DNA of 64,000 nucleotides from the NCBI GenBank assembly GCA_035478775.1, contig DATIJG010000008.1:1-64000 (forward strand). Reading direction: 5' to 3'. Origin of the DNA: CAMLQK01 sp035478775 (lineage in GTDB: Bacteria; Patescibacteriota; Saccharimonadia; Saccharimonadales; UBA4665). The notes under the pieces were generated by a model. It did no database searches and had not been told where the DNA came from. It was given only the letters and a program-made list of their open reading frames with translations. The stretch's first letter is position 1. Each line of letters begins with the position of its first letter. The translations under genes were made by a program, and so were the position numbers. Below, in pieces: positions 25,660-33,626 of this stretch.

Positions 25660-26388
25660 ATGCATAGTTACATCGACGAAACCTTTTGGCAAGAAGCGCT
25701 CGGCAAGCCTACTTGGTATATATTACTAAAAGACGACTTTGAACGCTTAGAAAAACTGGCTAAAAAAGAAAACGATTACACTAAGCGCAAACAAATTAAA
25801 GATAGGGCGTACAGCCTTGTTGAAGAAGCTGTCAGAACGAGGCGCTTGCCGATAGCAAAAGCGGCTCGTACCTTAGATGCCGAACGCAAGCCGGTAGATA
25901 CTATAGTTATTCACCACACTAAAAATAGGCCAGGAATGACTTTGGAGCGCCTAAACGCCATACAATTACTGCGCATTTATGGCCGCTATTTTGCAAATCC
26001 TACCGACCCTAAAGAGAAATACCTACAAGGCCAGCCAGTTTGGTCAGGCCACTTTCATAACTCAAAACAGGTGTTTTGGGGGTACCACTGGTTCGTTCGT
26101 GACGATGGGTCGTGCGAGCATATCCTTGACGACAAGTACATTGGATGGCACGCGGGTAATTGGGATATCAACACTCGCAGCATCGGCATTTGTATCGACG
26201 ACGATTTGACCGATAAAGAGCCTAGTGACGTAGTTATCCAAACAATTGCAGATATCATTAAGCAGAACTACCCGAGTGTAAGTCAACTCAAAATTTTAGG
26301 ACACTGTGAGGCTAACAACAGCACGGAATGCCCCGGCCATCTTTTTCTTGAAAGTTGGAAACGGAAACTAGTAGCCAGCCTACAATAA
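25660..26388 (+). CDS. N-acetylmuramoyl-L-alanine amidase (Amidase_2/PGRP-like)
   Basis: 242 residues. Zinc amidases of this fold cut the amide bond between MurNAc and the stem peptide. TIVIHHT (81-87), GWHAGNWDINTRSIGICIDD (162-181) and GHCEANNSTECPG (214-226, ligand Cys224) match the fold. An 80-residue helical N-terminal part precedes it. No signal peptide is seen, so action would be on cytoplasmic muropeptides, or export is non-classical; this is odd for a wall hydrolase. TATATT ends 6 bases before the ATG, which suggests a leaderless mRNA. Confidence 0.85.
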   Translation: MHSYIDETFWQEALGKPTWYILLKDDFERLEKLAKKENDYTKRKQIKDRAYSLVEEAVRTRRLPIAKAARTLDAERKPVDTIVIHHTKNRPGMTLERLNAIQLLRIYGRYFANPTDPKEKYLQGQPVWSGHFHNSKQVFWGYHWFVRDDGSCEHILDDKYIGWHAGNWDINTRSIGICIDDDLTDKEPSDVVIQTIADIIKQNYPSVSQLKILGHCEANNSTECPGHLFLESWKRKLVASLQ

Positions 26389-26403
26389 GCCATAATAATA
26401 TGA

Positions 26404-26409
26404 TATAAT
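26404..26409 (+). promoter_or_regulatory. -10 element of the acetyltransferase-like gene
   Basis: TATAAT lies 26 bases before the ATG at 26436, leaving a short leader with GAGG 7 bases before the start. This gene therefore has an ordinary leader, unlike the leaderless amidase just upstream. Confidence 0.55.
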
Positions 26410-26435
26410 AACTTTTAGTAACGCGAGGATAAACG

Positions 26436-27062
26436 ATGGCCGAAATTAGAGTATACGCCGCTGCCGAATTGGATCAAGAAGCGTGGCGAGAGCTTCAAGG
26501 TATCTCAAGGGAAGCATTCAGTACCACGCTTGCCGATACCAGAACACTTGCCGAAATAGACACGCTTATCGCATGGAACGAGCCAGCAGCTTTTTACACC
26601 TCGCACGTTGACCCAAACTCGCAAGTTGGCGGGCGTTTTAACGCCGACCAGTCATATTCAGAACCCCGAGTGGCAGTAGCCACCGAAGCTAACCAGCCCG
26701 TCGGCTTTGCCTATTCTGCCAACAATGTTTCCGGTGCAAGCGAAAGAATACGTCGTGCCAAAGAATTGTCTGTAGTCAAAAACTACTTATGGCTTCGTGA
26801 AGTTGCCGTTACGTGCGATTCTCAAGAGCAAGGTATTGCGAGGGAACTGAGCCGGGCCTTACTAAAGAGCGCCAAACCATTACAGCCGCCAGCAACCTAC
26901 ATTTGGCCTGATGAAATCGGTTTTTTACAAGCAAAGTTAGAACGAGTTGGTTTTGTTACAACGGACGAGAAAGAAGTCGCAGTGTTCGGTGAAGCCAGCA
27001 CACCCACACGGCAAGTAAGAATGCAGGCAAAGTCCGCTCGTGCCTTATTGAGCCGGCTTTAA
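26436..27062 (+). CDS. GNAT-like acetyltransferase, diverged
   Basis: 208 residues. VAVATEANQPVGFAYS (about 83-98) followed by LWLREVAVTCDSQEQGIARELSRAL (about 117-141) resembles the beta4-beta5/motif A region of GNAT enzymes, where the QEQGIA turn would hold the pyrophosphate of acetyl-CoA. The N- and C-termini are diverged. Monocistronic, with GAGG before the ATG and a hairpin after the stop. Substrate unknown. Confidence 0.55.
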   Translation: MAEIRVYAAAELDQEAWRELQGISREAFSTTLADTRTLAEIDTLIAWNEPAAFYTSHVDPNSQVGGRFNADQSYSEPRVAVATEANQPVGFAYSANNVSGASERIRRAKELSVVKNYLWLREVAVTCDSQEQGIARELSRALLKSAKPLQPPATYIWPDEIGFLQAKLERVGFVTTDEKEVAVFGEASTPTRQVRMQAKSARALLSRL

Positions 27063-27084
27063 AACCGATAACCTTAGTATTACC

Positions 27085-27108
27085 GCTCTAAGGCTCAGGC
27101 CTTAGAGC
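27085..27108. terminator. Hairpin between convergent genes
   Basis: A perfect 10-bp stem, GCTCTAAGGC (27085-27094) with GCCTTAGAGC (27099-27108) and a TCAG loop, ends directly at the stop codon of the minus-strand gene. No T-run follows on either strand, so it may be a processing or stalling hairpin rather than a classical terminator. Confidence 0.5.
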
Positions 27109-27417
27109 CTATTCAAGCCCAAAACCGCTGACTACAGTCATAGCAGCACGCTCAGCTATCGTGGCGATAAACGGCGTCAGCTCTTTCATAGCCTGTGCAG
27201 ATTCGGGGTTTGCTGCAAGCGCATCTTTTGCTTCTTTAGAAGTCCATAGCTCTGAAATCCACACTACGTCAGGCTCTTCGGTAGTGCTTATTAAGTAGTA
27301 TACGCAACCAGGAGTGTGTTGCAGCACTTCAATGATATCTTTTAACTGGGCGATACATTCATCACGCTTGCCAGGTTGGATGACCATTTTAGCCTGTTGT
27401 CCGTAATATTGTTTCAT
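27109..27417 (-). CDS. Antibiotic biosynthesis monooxygenase (ABM)-domain protein
   Basis: 102 residues with a dimeric alpha+beta ferredoxin-like fold: AKMVIQPGKRDECIAQL, CVYYLIST, VVWISELWTSKEAKDAL. Small YgiN/LsrG-like proteins act on quinones or signalling molecules, or degrade haem in related forms. No haem ligand is evident. Single gene with a weak ribosome site. Function in this cell unknown. Confidence 0.8.
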   Translation of the reverse strand: MKQYYGQQAKMVIQPGKRDECIAQLKDIIEVLQHTPGCVYYLISTTEEPDVVWISELWTSKEAKDALAANPESAQAMKELTPFIATIAERAAMTVVSGFGLE

Positions 27418-27490
27418 ATGGTTTTTTGGTACCCTTTTACAATCAGTCTTTTAACTGTAACCTAACACCAAGTTATATTACAATAGAGCG

Positions 27491-28399
27491 ATGCCGCCCA
27501 ACCATACCAATACGTACCAAAAACAGTTCATCCGATTGGCGCTAAGACGTTTGCCGCATCATGCTGCTTTGTGTATTGCAACGAAATTTCATAGTCGCCG
27601 TAGTGTTACTTTTCTCAACACTTACGCCAACAAACGTATTATTACTAAAACAAAACTCAAGAATTTCAATGCCAATGAGCAACAACGATACCAGCATGCG
27701 ACCCAAGGTACAAACCTTTGGCACGGTACAGGCCGGTATCAGCATGGCCAGAATGAAGACATCGACGTCTTGAAAAATATAATAACGTCCGGGGCACTCC
27801 GGCCAGCCGAAGATGCCTATGCCATTTTTAGCGGAGGCGAAATTATGCAGTCCATTTCGCTGACGCGGCTACGCATTATTGCCCGATGTTATGCAGATAT
27901 GCATGGCAATGGGCTGCGGGAGCAAAACCGCTATGGCGACGCTTTAACCTGGGTTTCGTACTATTATGGCTTATTTTATGCGCGATTGTACGGGTTGCAC
28001 TTTCCGACACTAAGACGTTACTACAAAACCTGGCATTCGTTAACGCACGATAACAACGGCCATAATACTTGGGGCAAAAAGGTGAATAAAGATTCCGAAG
28101 ATGTATGGGACAGCTTCGGGCTGGGCAGCGATATTCCTGGCAATTACCCTATAATTTTTGGCTTCAAAAATATTAAAGATACTGTCCCACTGTCCCCCGT
28201 GTTTCAAGACTACGAAGTAAGGGTGAAGCAAAAGATCAGCCTAAGCAACATAACCCATATTGAGGTGCCCCAGTCAAAAGTCCAAGAAGTTGAGAAGTTG
28301 CTAACGAGGCATAATTGCCGCATCCCGGTCGAGCCGATTGAGCTCGGCGAATATCTAGCATCGCAGCAGCCGTTCAGTAACCTTTTGGGGTATACCTAA
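27491..28399 (+). CDS. Hypothetical protein with ADP-ribosyltransferase-like motifs
   Basis: 302 residues. After a basic N-terminal region (1-70), LWHGTGRYQ (76-84) and VLKNIITSGALRP (93-105) resemble the H-G-T strand and following helix of ADP-ribosyltransferase and Tpt1-type folds. The end, VKQKISLSNITHIEVPQSKV, resembles the late strand of DarT-like proteins. A clear catalytic Glu is not identified. TATATT lies 11 bases before the ATG, so the leader is only a few bases long. It could be a toxin, a tRNA-phosphate enzyme or unrelated; fold call is tentative. Confidence 0.45.
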   Translation: MPPNHTNTYQKQFIRLALRRLPHHAALCIATKFHSRRSVTFLNTYANKRIITKTKLKNFNANEQQRYQHATQGTNLWHGTGRYQHGQNEDIDVLKNIITSGALRPAEDAYAIFSGGEIMQSISLTRLRIIARCYADMHGNGLREQNRYGDALTWVSYYYGLFYARLYGLHFPTLRRYYKTWHSLTHDNNGHNTWGKKVNKDSEDVWDSFGLGSDIPGNYPIIFGFKNIKDTVPLSPVFQDYEVRVKQKISLSNITHIEVPQSKVQEVEKLLTRHNCRIPVEPIELGEYLASQQPFSNLLGYT

Positions 28400-28438
28400 G
28401 GCACATCACGGCAATAAACCCTCTCAAACCCAGCGCCT

Positions 28439-28981
28439 TCACAGGGAAATTATTGATGGCTCTTGATGTGCGCGGTAAGCCTCCCAGCCAGCATCGATAA
28501 CGGATTGGTCAGGAGTCTTAAGTGCGCCCACTTCATCAAGTGCAAAGCTTCCACACTCTAAAATCTCTTCTCCGGTCAGAGCCTGGAGCGGCTGGCTAGC
28601 TGTTGCCCAATAATAGGCCATGTAGCTCACGGGGAACGGATAGCTTATGCCTGGGCGCTGCGACGCCTGGACTTTCGCCGTAATTTTACGAACCGCAAAA
28701 AGTTTATGTCGTGCGATAATGAATCCGCCCTCTTCAAGTGCTTCCCGGCGTAATGCCGTTTCCAGCGTTTCGCCATCTTCGATATGGCCACCCAACATGC
28801 CCCAGCCGCGTTCACTGCGGGCAAGAACTACTTTTCCATCAAAGATTGCCACACACATTACCGCCGTGCATAATTCGGCTGGCGGCGGCACAGACGTTTT
28901 ATATAATTTCCAGGCAATATCTTCGCCCCAATTGCCAAGGGCGATAAGTTTTTCATCGTGGTTCATGCCATGCGCTGCCAT
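28439..28981 (-). CDS. Nudix hydrolase with N-terminal extension
   Basis: 180 residues. The Nudix box GGHIEDGETLETALRREALE followed by EGG carries the REx2EE core. About 40 residues precede the beta-core. The substrate is unknown. The ATG at 28981 is preceded by TATGAT with a 6-base gap, so the mRNA is likely leaderless; a second Met five codons in is possible. Convergent with the preceding gene. Confidence 0.88.
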   Translation of the reverse strand: MAAHGMNHDEKLIALGNWGEDIAWKLYKTSVPPPAELCTAVMCVAIFDGKVVLARSERGWGMLGGHIEDGETLETALRREALEEGGFIIARHKLFAVRKITAKVQASQRPGISYPFPVSYMAYYWATASQPLQALTGEEILECGSFALDEVGALKTPDQSVIDAGWEAYRAHQEPSIISL

Positions 28982-29124
28982 ATGGATATCATATCAGTAA
29001 AAATACCTTTTCCACATAAAAGGACCAGTGGCCGCTTTTGCCGAACCCGTTTTTTTGGCCGGCTTATCGTAGAATTACGAACGTTAGTTGCTTACAGCGC
29101 AATATGTTAGTAGTATTATCTTAA

Positions 29125-30060
29125 ATGAGCGAATGGCCACCTCCAGCACAAAGGGGCGTTACCCCAAGGAATGATCCAAACAAAAAGTCTAGCTTGGAAA
29201 TCGCGGATACCTACTTGCGCGGCGAGGAGACTGCGTTTAAAGCTGCCAGCAAGCTCTCGGCTAGCGGGCCATTTGGTAAACTGCTTGCCGGCGAAATACT
29301 CGTCGAAGACGCCTGCAATAAAAAGTCATATCCTGCAGGCGCATTAGCAAACGCAAAACAATACCTGCAAGCCACAGTAAGTTCTGTTAAGAGGAGTCAC
29401 GACAGGAGCGGGAAGTACAAGCTAAGCCGAACCTATGAAACCGAGGGTGCCAGGGCGAACCTGCGTTTGGCTCAATTAGACATATTAGGAAAAATCTATA
29501 GCGACCAGCGTTTACCGGGAAAGGTCGAGGCACACACCCAGTACCAGAAAGTACTAGCATTAGCAGGCGAGACGGCAAAAAACGTTCAGAACTTTGGCCG
29601 AGACAAAAGCGAAGATGCCGCGTCCTTAAAAGGTTGCCTTGGTGAAATGGCAGTTTTTCTTCTGGCACAACGGGCAGCAATCAAGGTAAAAAACTCCAGA
29701 GAATGGTTCCCTATGCAAAGTACATTCAAAGAATATAGTGGCGAGACTTACATGGGAACCACAGCCGGTAATAGCGGCCTACGATGGAATTTAAGCATAT
29801 TTACCCAGAGCAAACGGGGCCAGCTGCCAGAAAAAGCCTACAAAATACCTGTCAAAACGGGGCTGCGGTGGCAAGAAATCGGTCCAGTCGCGCCTGCTTC
29901 AATTTATGTAGCTTCTGACCTCGCCCTAGACGACGAGCTATACGTTGCCAAACATATTATTGAAGAGTGCCGGTTAGAGTACCACGGTCAACAGTCTGAA
30001 GCAATTACGGAGAACCTCGAAGAGCGCACTATGAGACTGATAGCCGCCATTGAAGAGTAG
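29125..30060 (+). CDS. Hypothetical protein
   Basis: 311 residues, not recognised. A polar N-terminus (1-30) is followed by helical repeats of TPR-like amphipathic character (about 30-180), then a more beta-like region (190-280) with FKEYSGETYMGTTAGNSGLRW and a helical tail. No signal peptide. TATTAT ends 5 bases before the ATG with no Shine-Dalgarno. It stands alone between divergent and convergent neighbours. Confidence 0.6.
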   Translation: MSEWPPPAQRGVTPRNDPNKKSSLEIADTYLRGEETAFKAASKLSASGPFGKLLAGEILVEDACNKKSYPAGALANAKQYLQATVSSVKRSHDRSGKYKLSRTYETEGARANLRLAQLDILGKIYSDQRLPGKVEAHTQYQKVLALAGETAKNVQNFGRDKSEDAASLKGCLGEMAVFLLAQRAAIKVKNSREWFPMQSTFKEYSGETYMGTTAGNSGLRWNLSIFTQSKRGQLPEKAYKIPVKTGLRWQEIGPVAPASIYVASDLALDDELYVAKHIIEECRLEYHGQQSEAITENLEERTMRLIAAIEE

Positions 30061-30084
30061 GCGTACATGCAAAAACATACCACT

Positions 30085-30702
30085 CTAGCTACGAGGCAGA
30101 GTATTTGATAACCGCGCATCTGTCGCCAATATGCCCATTACCGTAGCGGCAGGTGGAATCGCCGCATCAGGCTTCCAAATGAGCATTTCTGCAATACCCT
30201 GCAGCGCTCCCCAAAATACTACCGATAAGGATAACGGATCGCCACTTCGGAACACACCAATTTGTTGGCCAGCCGCAATAACAGGAACTGATAGCTCAAC
30301 CGACTTCGAGTGCTCACTGATCATTTTTGCCACCGAAGGGAGAGTATCCATTGTTAATATTTGGTTGGCCAGCAAGAACATATATTTGCTGTGTGTGTCA
30401 GAAAACGACTCCAAGACGTTGGTCGAAATAGTTGTGAATATTTCTTGCGGCGTATTGTTCGACTGCAGCAAGGCGGCGATAGCATCGAGCTCTTGGCCAA
30501 TGGCCCCAACCAGCTCTTCCAATATCGCTTCTTTAGAGGCAAAATAGTGAAACAATAGCCCCGGACTAACCTTGGCTGCTTCGGTTATGTCGCGAATCTT
30601 CGTACCGGCGTAGCCTTTGTGCACAAACACCTCTAAACCAGCACGCAAAAACATCTGTCTTGCAGCGCTATATTGTAATTGGCGTTTGTTCTGTATTGGC
30701 AC
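30085..30702 (-). CDS. TetR family transcriptional regulator
   Basis: 205 residues. The N-terminal helix-turn-helix (about 10-58) reads FVHKGYAGTKIRDITEAAKV, then SPGLLFHYFASKEAIL. The C-terminal ligand domain is helical. GTG start at 30702, 10 bases after the stop of the membrane-protein gene, so the two share the promoter at 31196-31248. That promoter carries a palindrome at its start point, which fits autoregulation. Confidence 0.9.
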   Translation of the reverse strand: MPIQNKRQLQYSAARQMFLRAGLEVFVHKGYAGTKIRDITEAAKVSPGLLFHYFASKEAILEELVGAIGQELDAIAALLQSNNTPQEIFTTISTNVLESFSDTHSKYMFLLANQILTMDTLPSVAKMISEHSKSVELSVPVIAAGQQIGVFRSGDPLSLSVVFWGALQGIAEMLIWKPDAAIPPAATVMGILATDARLSNTLPRS

Positions 30703-30711
30703 TATGCCGCC

Positions 30712-31182
30712 CTATTTACGACTTGCTTTTTGGAGTAAAACATACAGAGCCGGGCTTGTAAAGACTGTAACGTAAATGAGATAAATCCACGGCATTTGAC
30801 CGATATAAAAGTCATGCGGGCTAAGTGATATACGATTTTTAATCAGCACAAAGAAGACGAGGTCAATTACCAATGCTATCGGCAGCCATAATGCGCCAAG
30901 CTTGAACGCTTCGCGGTAAGTGCGCTGTTGGTTTGAGCGAGGTTTAAAATATAGTGCTGCGAACAATGTCCAAGAAACAAGATTGATAAGTGGCTGGTAT
31001 CGTTCTGAAAGGACATAGGCATGGCTATGTACCGCTTGGCTTTCCGGTACAGTGGGAGCATGAGTAATTGCAATTATAAGAAATGAGAAAGCCGTGGCAA
31101 CCACAGTGACGGCAGCGTAAGACACTAAAAATGTCCATAATGCCCGTTTAATATTTAGTGCGGAAGTGCTAGGGGAAGCCAT
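30712..31182 (-). CDS. Four-helix membrane protein, unknown function
   Basis: 156 residues with four predicted membrane helices (about 14-37, 66-81, 93-113, 129-149) and basic loops. Not recognised. It is the first gene of an operon with a TetR regulator and stands behind a perfect consensus promoter with an overlapping palindrome, so it is probably the regulated target, expressed strongly when an inducer releases TetR. Confidence 0.7.
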   Translation of the reverse strand: MASPSTSALNIKRALWTFLVSYAAVTVVATAFSFLIIAITHAPTVPESQAVHSHAYVLSERYQPLINLVSWTLFAALYFKPRSNQQRTYREAFKLGALWLPIALVIDLVFFVLIKNRISLSPHDFYIGQMPWIYLIYVTVFTSPALYVLLQKASRK

Positions 31183-31195
31183 AATTAATAATCCT

Positions 31196-31248
31196 ATTCG
31201 TTAAATGTTTGTTTAACGAATTATATTCTCTATGCTTTGAGCTGTCAA
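31196..31248 (-). promoter_or_regulatory. Consensus promoter with TetR operator
   Basis: On the minus strand, TTGACA (31243-31248), exactly 17 bases, and TATAAT (31220-31225) form a perfect sigma-70 promoter. The inverted repeat ATTCGTTAAA (31196-31205), 6 bases, TTTAACGAAT (31212-31221) covers the start point and touches the -10. It is a strong candidate operator for the TetR at 30085-30702. Confidence 0.8.
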
Positions 31249-31267
31249 TACACGACTGTTTGTCAGG

Positions 31268-31876
31268 CTAAAATATGGAATTGCCGAAGGCGTTTGCAGT
31301 ATTGGCAACCAAATCGACGTAGCTCTGGTAATGGTCAATAAAATGACCGGCACTAGAAGCGTAGGAAGGCTCAACGCCCAAATTATTGGCGGCAACTTTG
31401 GCTAAGTCTGCAATTATAGGGAATTGCAGCGCCTCCGCTTCTCCAAGCAAAACCGCCGCGCGATGTTTTACTCGGACTTGTTTGGTGAGCGCAGCTAAGC
31501 TATAGGCTTGGATCGTTTCACTTTGTTCAGCGTAACGCTCGTTAATCAATGGGCGCCCAACTTGTTCATCTTGCCAACCTTCAAAGCAGTTAACACTTGG
31601 AGAAGCTAAAATAACACCACGCGGCCGAGACGCGGCGACAATACCAGCCAAAGCAAGCACGCAGCCGTATGAATGCGCGACCACTATTGTATTTGGACGT
31701 AACTTGCGCGCGATTTCCTCGCTTGTGTATGCCAGCTCATCTGCAAAACTTTGCTTTTCCCACGGAGGATTTACGGCGTCTATATTAAAACCGTTTGCTG
31801 CAAGTGCGGCGAGCGTTTTAGGGTAGCCCTCTTCGGCAGTTTTACCGCACCCAGGGACAAAAAGTATATTGTGCAT
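31268..31876 (-). CDS. RBBP9/YdeN-type alpha/beta hydrolase
   Basis: 202 residues. The nucleophile elbow is VVAHSYGC (about 64-71), with Ser in the AHSYG form common in this family, and GHFID (about 177-181) gives the catalytic His. Small serine hydrolases of this group have poorly known substrates. The downstream end lies close to the TetR-controlled promoter. No strong ribosome site; an AT-rich promoter-like stretch adjoins the ATG. Confidence 0.8.
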   Translation of the reverse strand: MHNILFVPGCGKTAEEGYPKTLAALAANGFNIDAVNPPWEKQSFADELAYTSEEIARKLRPNTIVVAHSYGCVLALAGIVAASRPRGVILASPSVNCFEGWQDEQVGRPLINERYAEQSETIQAYSLAALTKQVRVKHRAAVLLGEAEALQFPIIADLAKVAANNLGVEPSYASSAGHFIDHYQSYVDLVANTANAFGNSIF

Positions 31877-31912
31877 ACTATTATCTCACTATTATCGGTA
31901 ACTTCGGAAGAC

Positions 31913-32659
31913 TTAGGCTTGGAGCTTTTTGAATTGATATGTGGCAAAAGCAATGGTTGCAAGGGCGACTGCTCCCATAACTGCAAGGTCGACACCTAAG
32001 CCAAAATGTGATTGGCCAATGAGCGTGGCCCGCGCACCATCGACGGCATAAGAAATAGGGTTGATGTTACCAATAAATTGCAGCCAACGGGGCGCGCCAC
32101 TAAGCGGGTAAAGTACGCCAGAAAAAAGCATCAGGGGGAATACTAGAAAGTTGTTGACCGCCTGAAAACCTTGTATGTCTTCCATGCGGGCAGCGATACC
32201 AGCACTAAATGAGCATAGCGCGGTAGCCAGCAGCGCCATACTCGCGAAGGCCAGCGGCACTTGCCAAATATCTGACGGGCGGAAGCCGAGCACCAAGGCA
32301 ACTACAAAAACAATCAATGCCTGAATAAGCGAAATGGTCGCTCCGCCGAGCACATTGCCAACCAGCAGCTGGAATCGCGAAATAGGTGCCACCGCTGTTT
32401 CTTTTAAAAAGCCAAAGCGTTTATCAAACAAGATATTCATTCCCCAAAAGAAGGCCGAGAACAAAAGCGTCTGCGCCATAACACCAGCTACTAAAAAGTT
32501 GAGGTAATTACCGCCACCCCCGCGGTGGACAATCGAACCCAGGCCGTACCCGAGCGCTAACAGATACAGCAAGGGCTGCAAAACCGTACCTAAAACCCGT
32601 GATTTTGAGCGCCAAAACTTAATAATCTGACGCTTCCACAACATATAAACTGCGTACAT
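31913..32659 (-). CDS. ABC-2 type export permease
   Basis: 248 residues with six membrane helices, typical of DrrB-like permeases: QPLLYLLALGYGLG near helix 1, and FPLMLFSGVLYPL followed by NPISYAVDGAR near the end. It forms the membrane channel of an exporter with the ATPase whose stop overlaps its start by one base. Probably exports a drug, lipid or toxic small molecule; expression is under the divergent TetR. Confidence 0.9.
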   Translation of the reverse strand: MYAVYMLWKRQIIKFWRSKSRVLGTVLQPLLYLLALGYGLGSIVHRGGGGNYLNFLVAGVMAQTLLFSAFFWGMNILFDKRFGFLKETAVAPISRFQLLVGNVLGGATISLIQALIVFVVALVLGFRPSDIWQVPLAFASMALLATALCSFSAGIAARMEDIQGFQAVNNFLVFPLMLFSGVLYPLSGAPRWLQFIGNINPISYAVDGARATLIGQSHFGLGVDLAVMGAVALATIAFATYQFKKLQA

Positions 32660-33477
32660 TATTTACTCCTTACTGTGCGGACCCGCATAGCCATGTTATC
32701 GCCTGAGCTTATTTTTTCATCACGGACTGCTTCACCCGTCAGTTTCAAATATGCTCCTTCAAGGCTGTCAGTTTTAGTCTGCCGCAGCAGCTCTGCCGTA
32801 GTGCCAGTAGCTACGATTTTGCCATTGTCGATTATAGCAATACGCTCGGCCACTTTTTGCGCTTCTTCAAGGTAATGGGTGGTGAAGAAAATCGTCATGC
32901 CATTCTCGTGGCTCAGCTGTGTGATATATTCCCATAATAAATTACGCGTTTGGGTGTCAAGCCCGAGCGTCGGCTCATCTAAAAAAAGTACTTGTGGCTG
33001 ATGCAAAAGTGCGCGCGCGATTTCAAGCCGCCGCCGCATGCCGCCAGAAAAGGTCTTAACCCGATCATTTTTGCGCCCGTCGAGGTCAAGCAGCTCAAGC
33101 AGCGTGTGAGTTTTTTCTTTGGCCGTCCGCGAGGGGATTTTATACAGTGCCGCATGCAGCATCATGTTTTCGTAGGCAGTCAGCTCTTCGTCCAGGCTGG
33201 GGTCTTGAAAAACGATTCCGAACACTTGCCGGGCATCGTGCTGTGCCTTAGTCACGTCGTGACCTGCCATAACTAAGGAGCCGCTCGTCGGCTGGAGCAG
33301 TGTCGTCAGCATTTTTATGGTCGTACTTTTGCCAGCACCGTTCGGCCCAAGAAAGGCAAAAATCTCGCCGCGGTCAACGTGAAATGAAATGTCATCCACG
33401 GCTTTATGCGTGCCAAACTGCTTAGTAAGATGTTCGGCCTTTATGATAGGGTTTGCTTTATTTATAGCTTTATCCAT
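32659..33477 (-). CDS. ABC exporter ATPase (DrrA-like)
   Basis: 272 residues. Walker A GPNGAGKST (about 44-52), signature FSGGMRRRLEIARAL (about 145-159), Walker B VLFLDEPTLGLD (about 165-176) and the H-loop THY are all intact. A C-terminal extension of about 50 residues resembles DrrA-type drug exporters. First gene of the exporter operon, with the promoter at 33538-33543 and palindromes that a TetR could bind. No strong Shine-Dalgarno. Confidence 0.93.
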   Translation of the reverse strand: MDKAINKANPIIKAEHLTKQFGTHKAVDDISFHVDRGEIFAFLGPNGAGKSTTIKMLTTLLQPTSGSLVMAGHDVTKAQHDARQVFGIVFQDPSLDEELTAYENMMLHAALYKIPSRTAKEKTHTLLELLDLDGRKNDRVKTFSGGMRRRLEIARALLHQPQVLFLDEPTLGLDTQTRNLLWEYITQLSHENGMTIFFTTHYLEEAQKVAERIAIIDNGKIVATGTTAELLRQTKTDSLEGAYLKLTGEAVRDEKISSGDNMAMRVRTVRSK

Positions 33478-33537
33478 GCGTTTGCAACTTTCTACCTACA
33501 CTTTTATAAGCGAGGTTTTATGCTTTCATCACCTTAT

Positions 33538-33620
33538 ATTATACTATACATTTAACGTTGTTAAGTACATTAACATATTCTAAGTTAACACTGTTAAATT
33601 TCTGTGTCAATTGGTATACT
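33538..33620. promoter_or_regulatory. Divergent promoters with two TetR operator palindromes
   Basis: The exporter promoter has TATAAT on the minus strand (33538-33543). The regulator has TGTTAA (33592-33597), 17 bases, TATACT (33615-33620) on the plus strand. Two 13-bp palindromes, TTAACGTTGTTAA (33552-33564) and TTAACACTGTTAA (33585-33597), have centres exactly 33 bp apart, about three helical turns. One lies in the exporter promoter spacer and one covers the regulator -35, so one repressor could control both. Confidence 0.8.
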
Positions 33621-33626
33621 GTTTAT

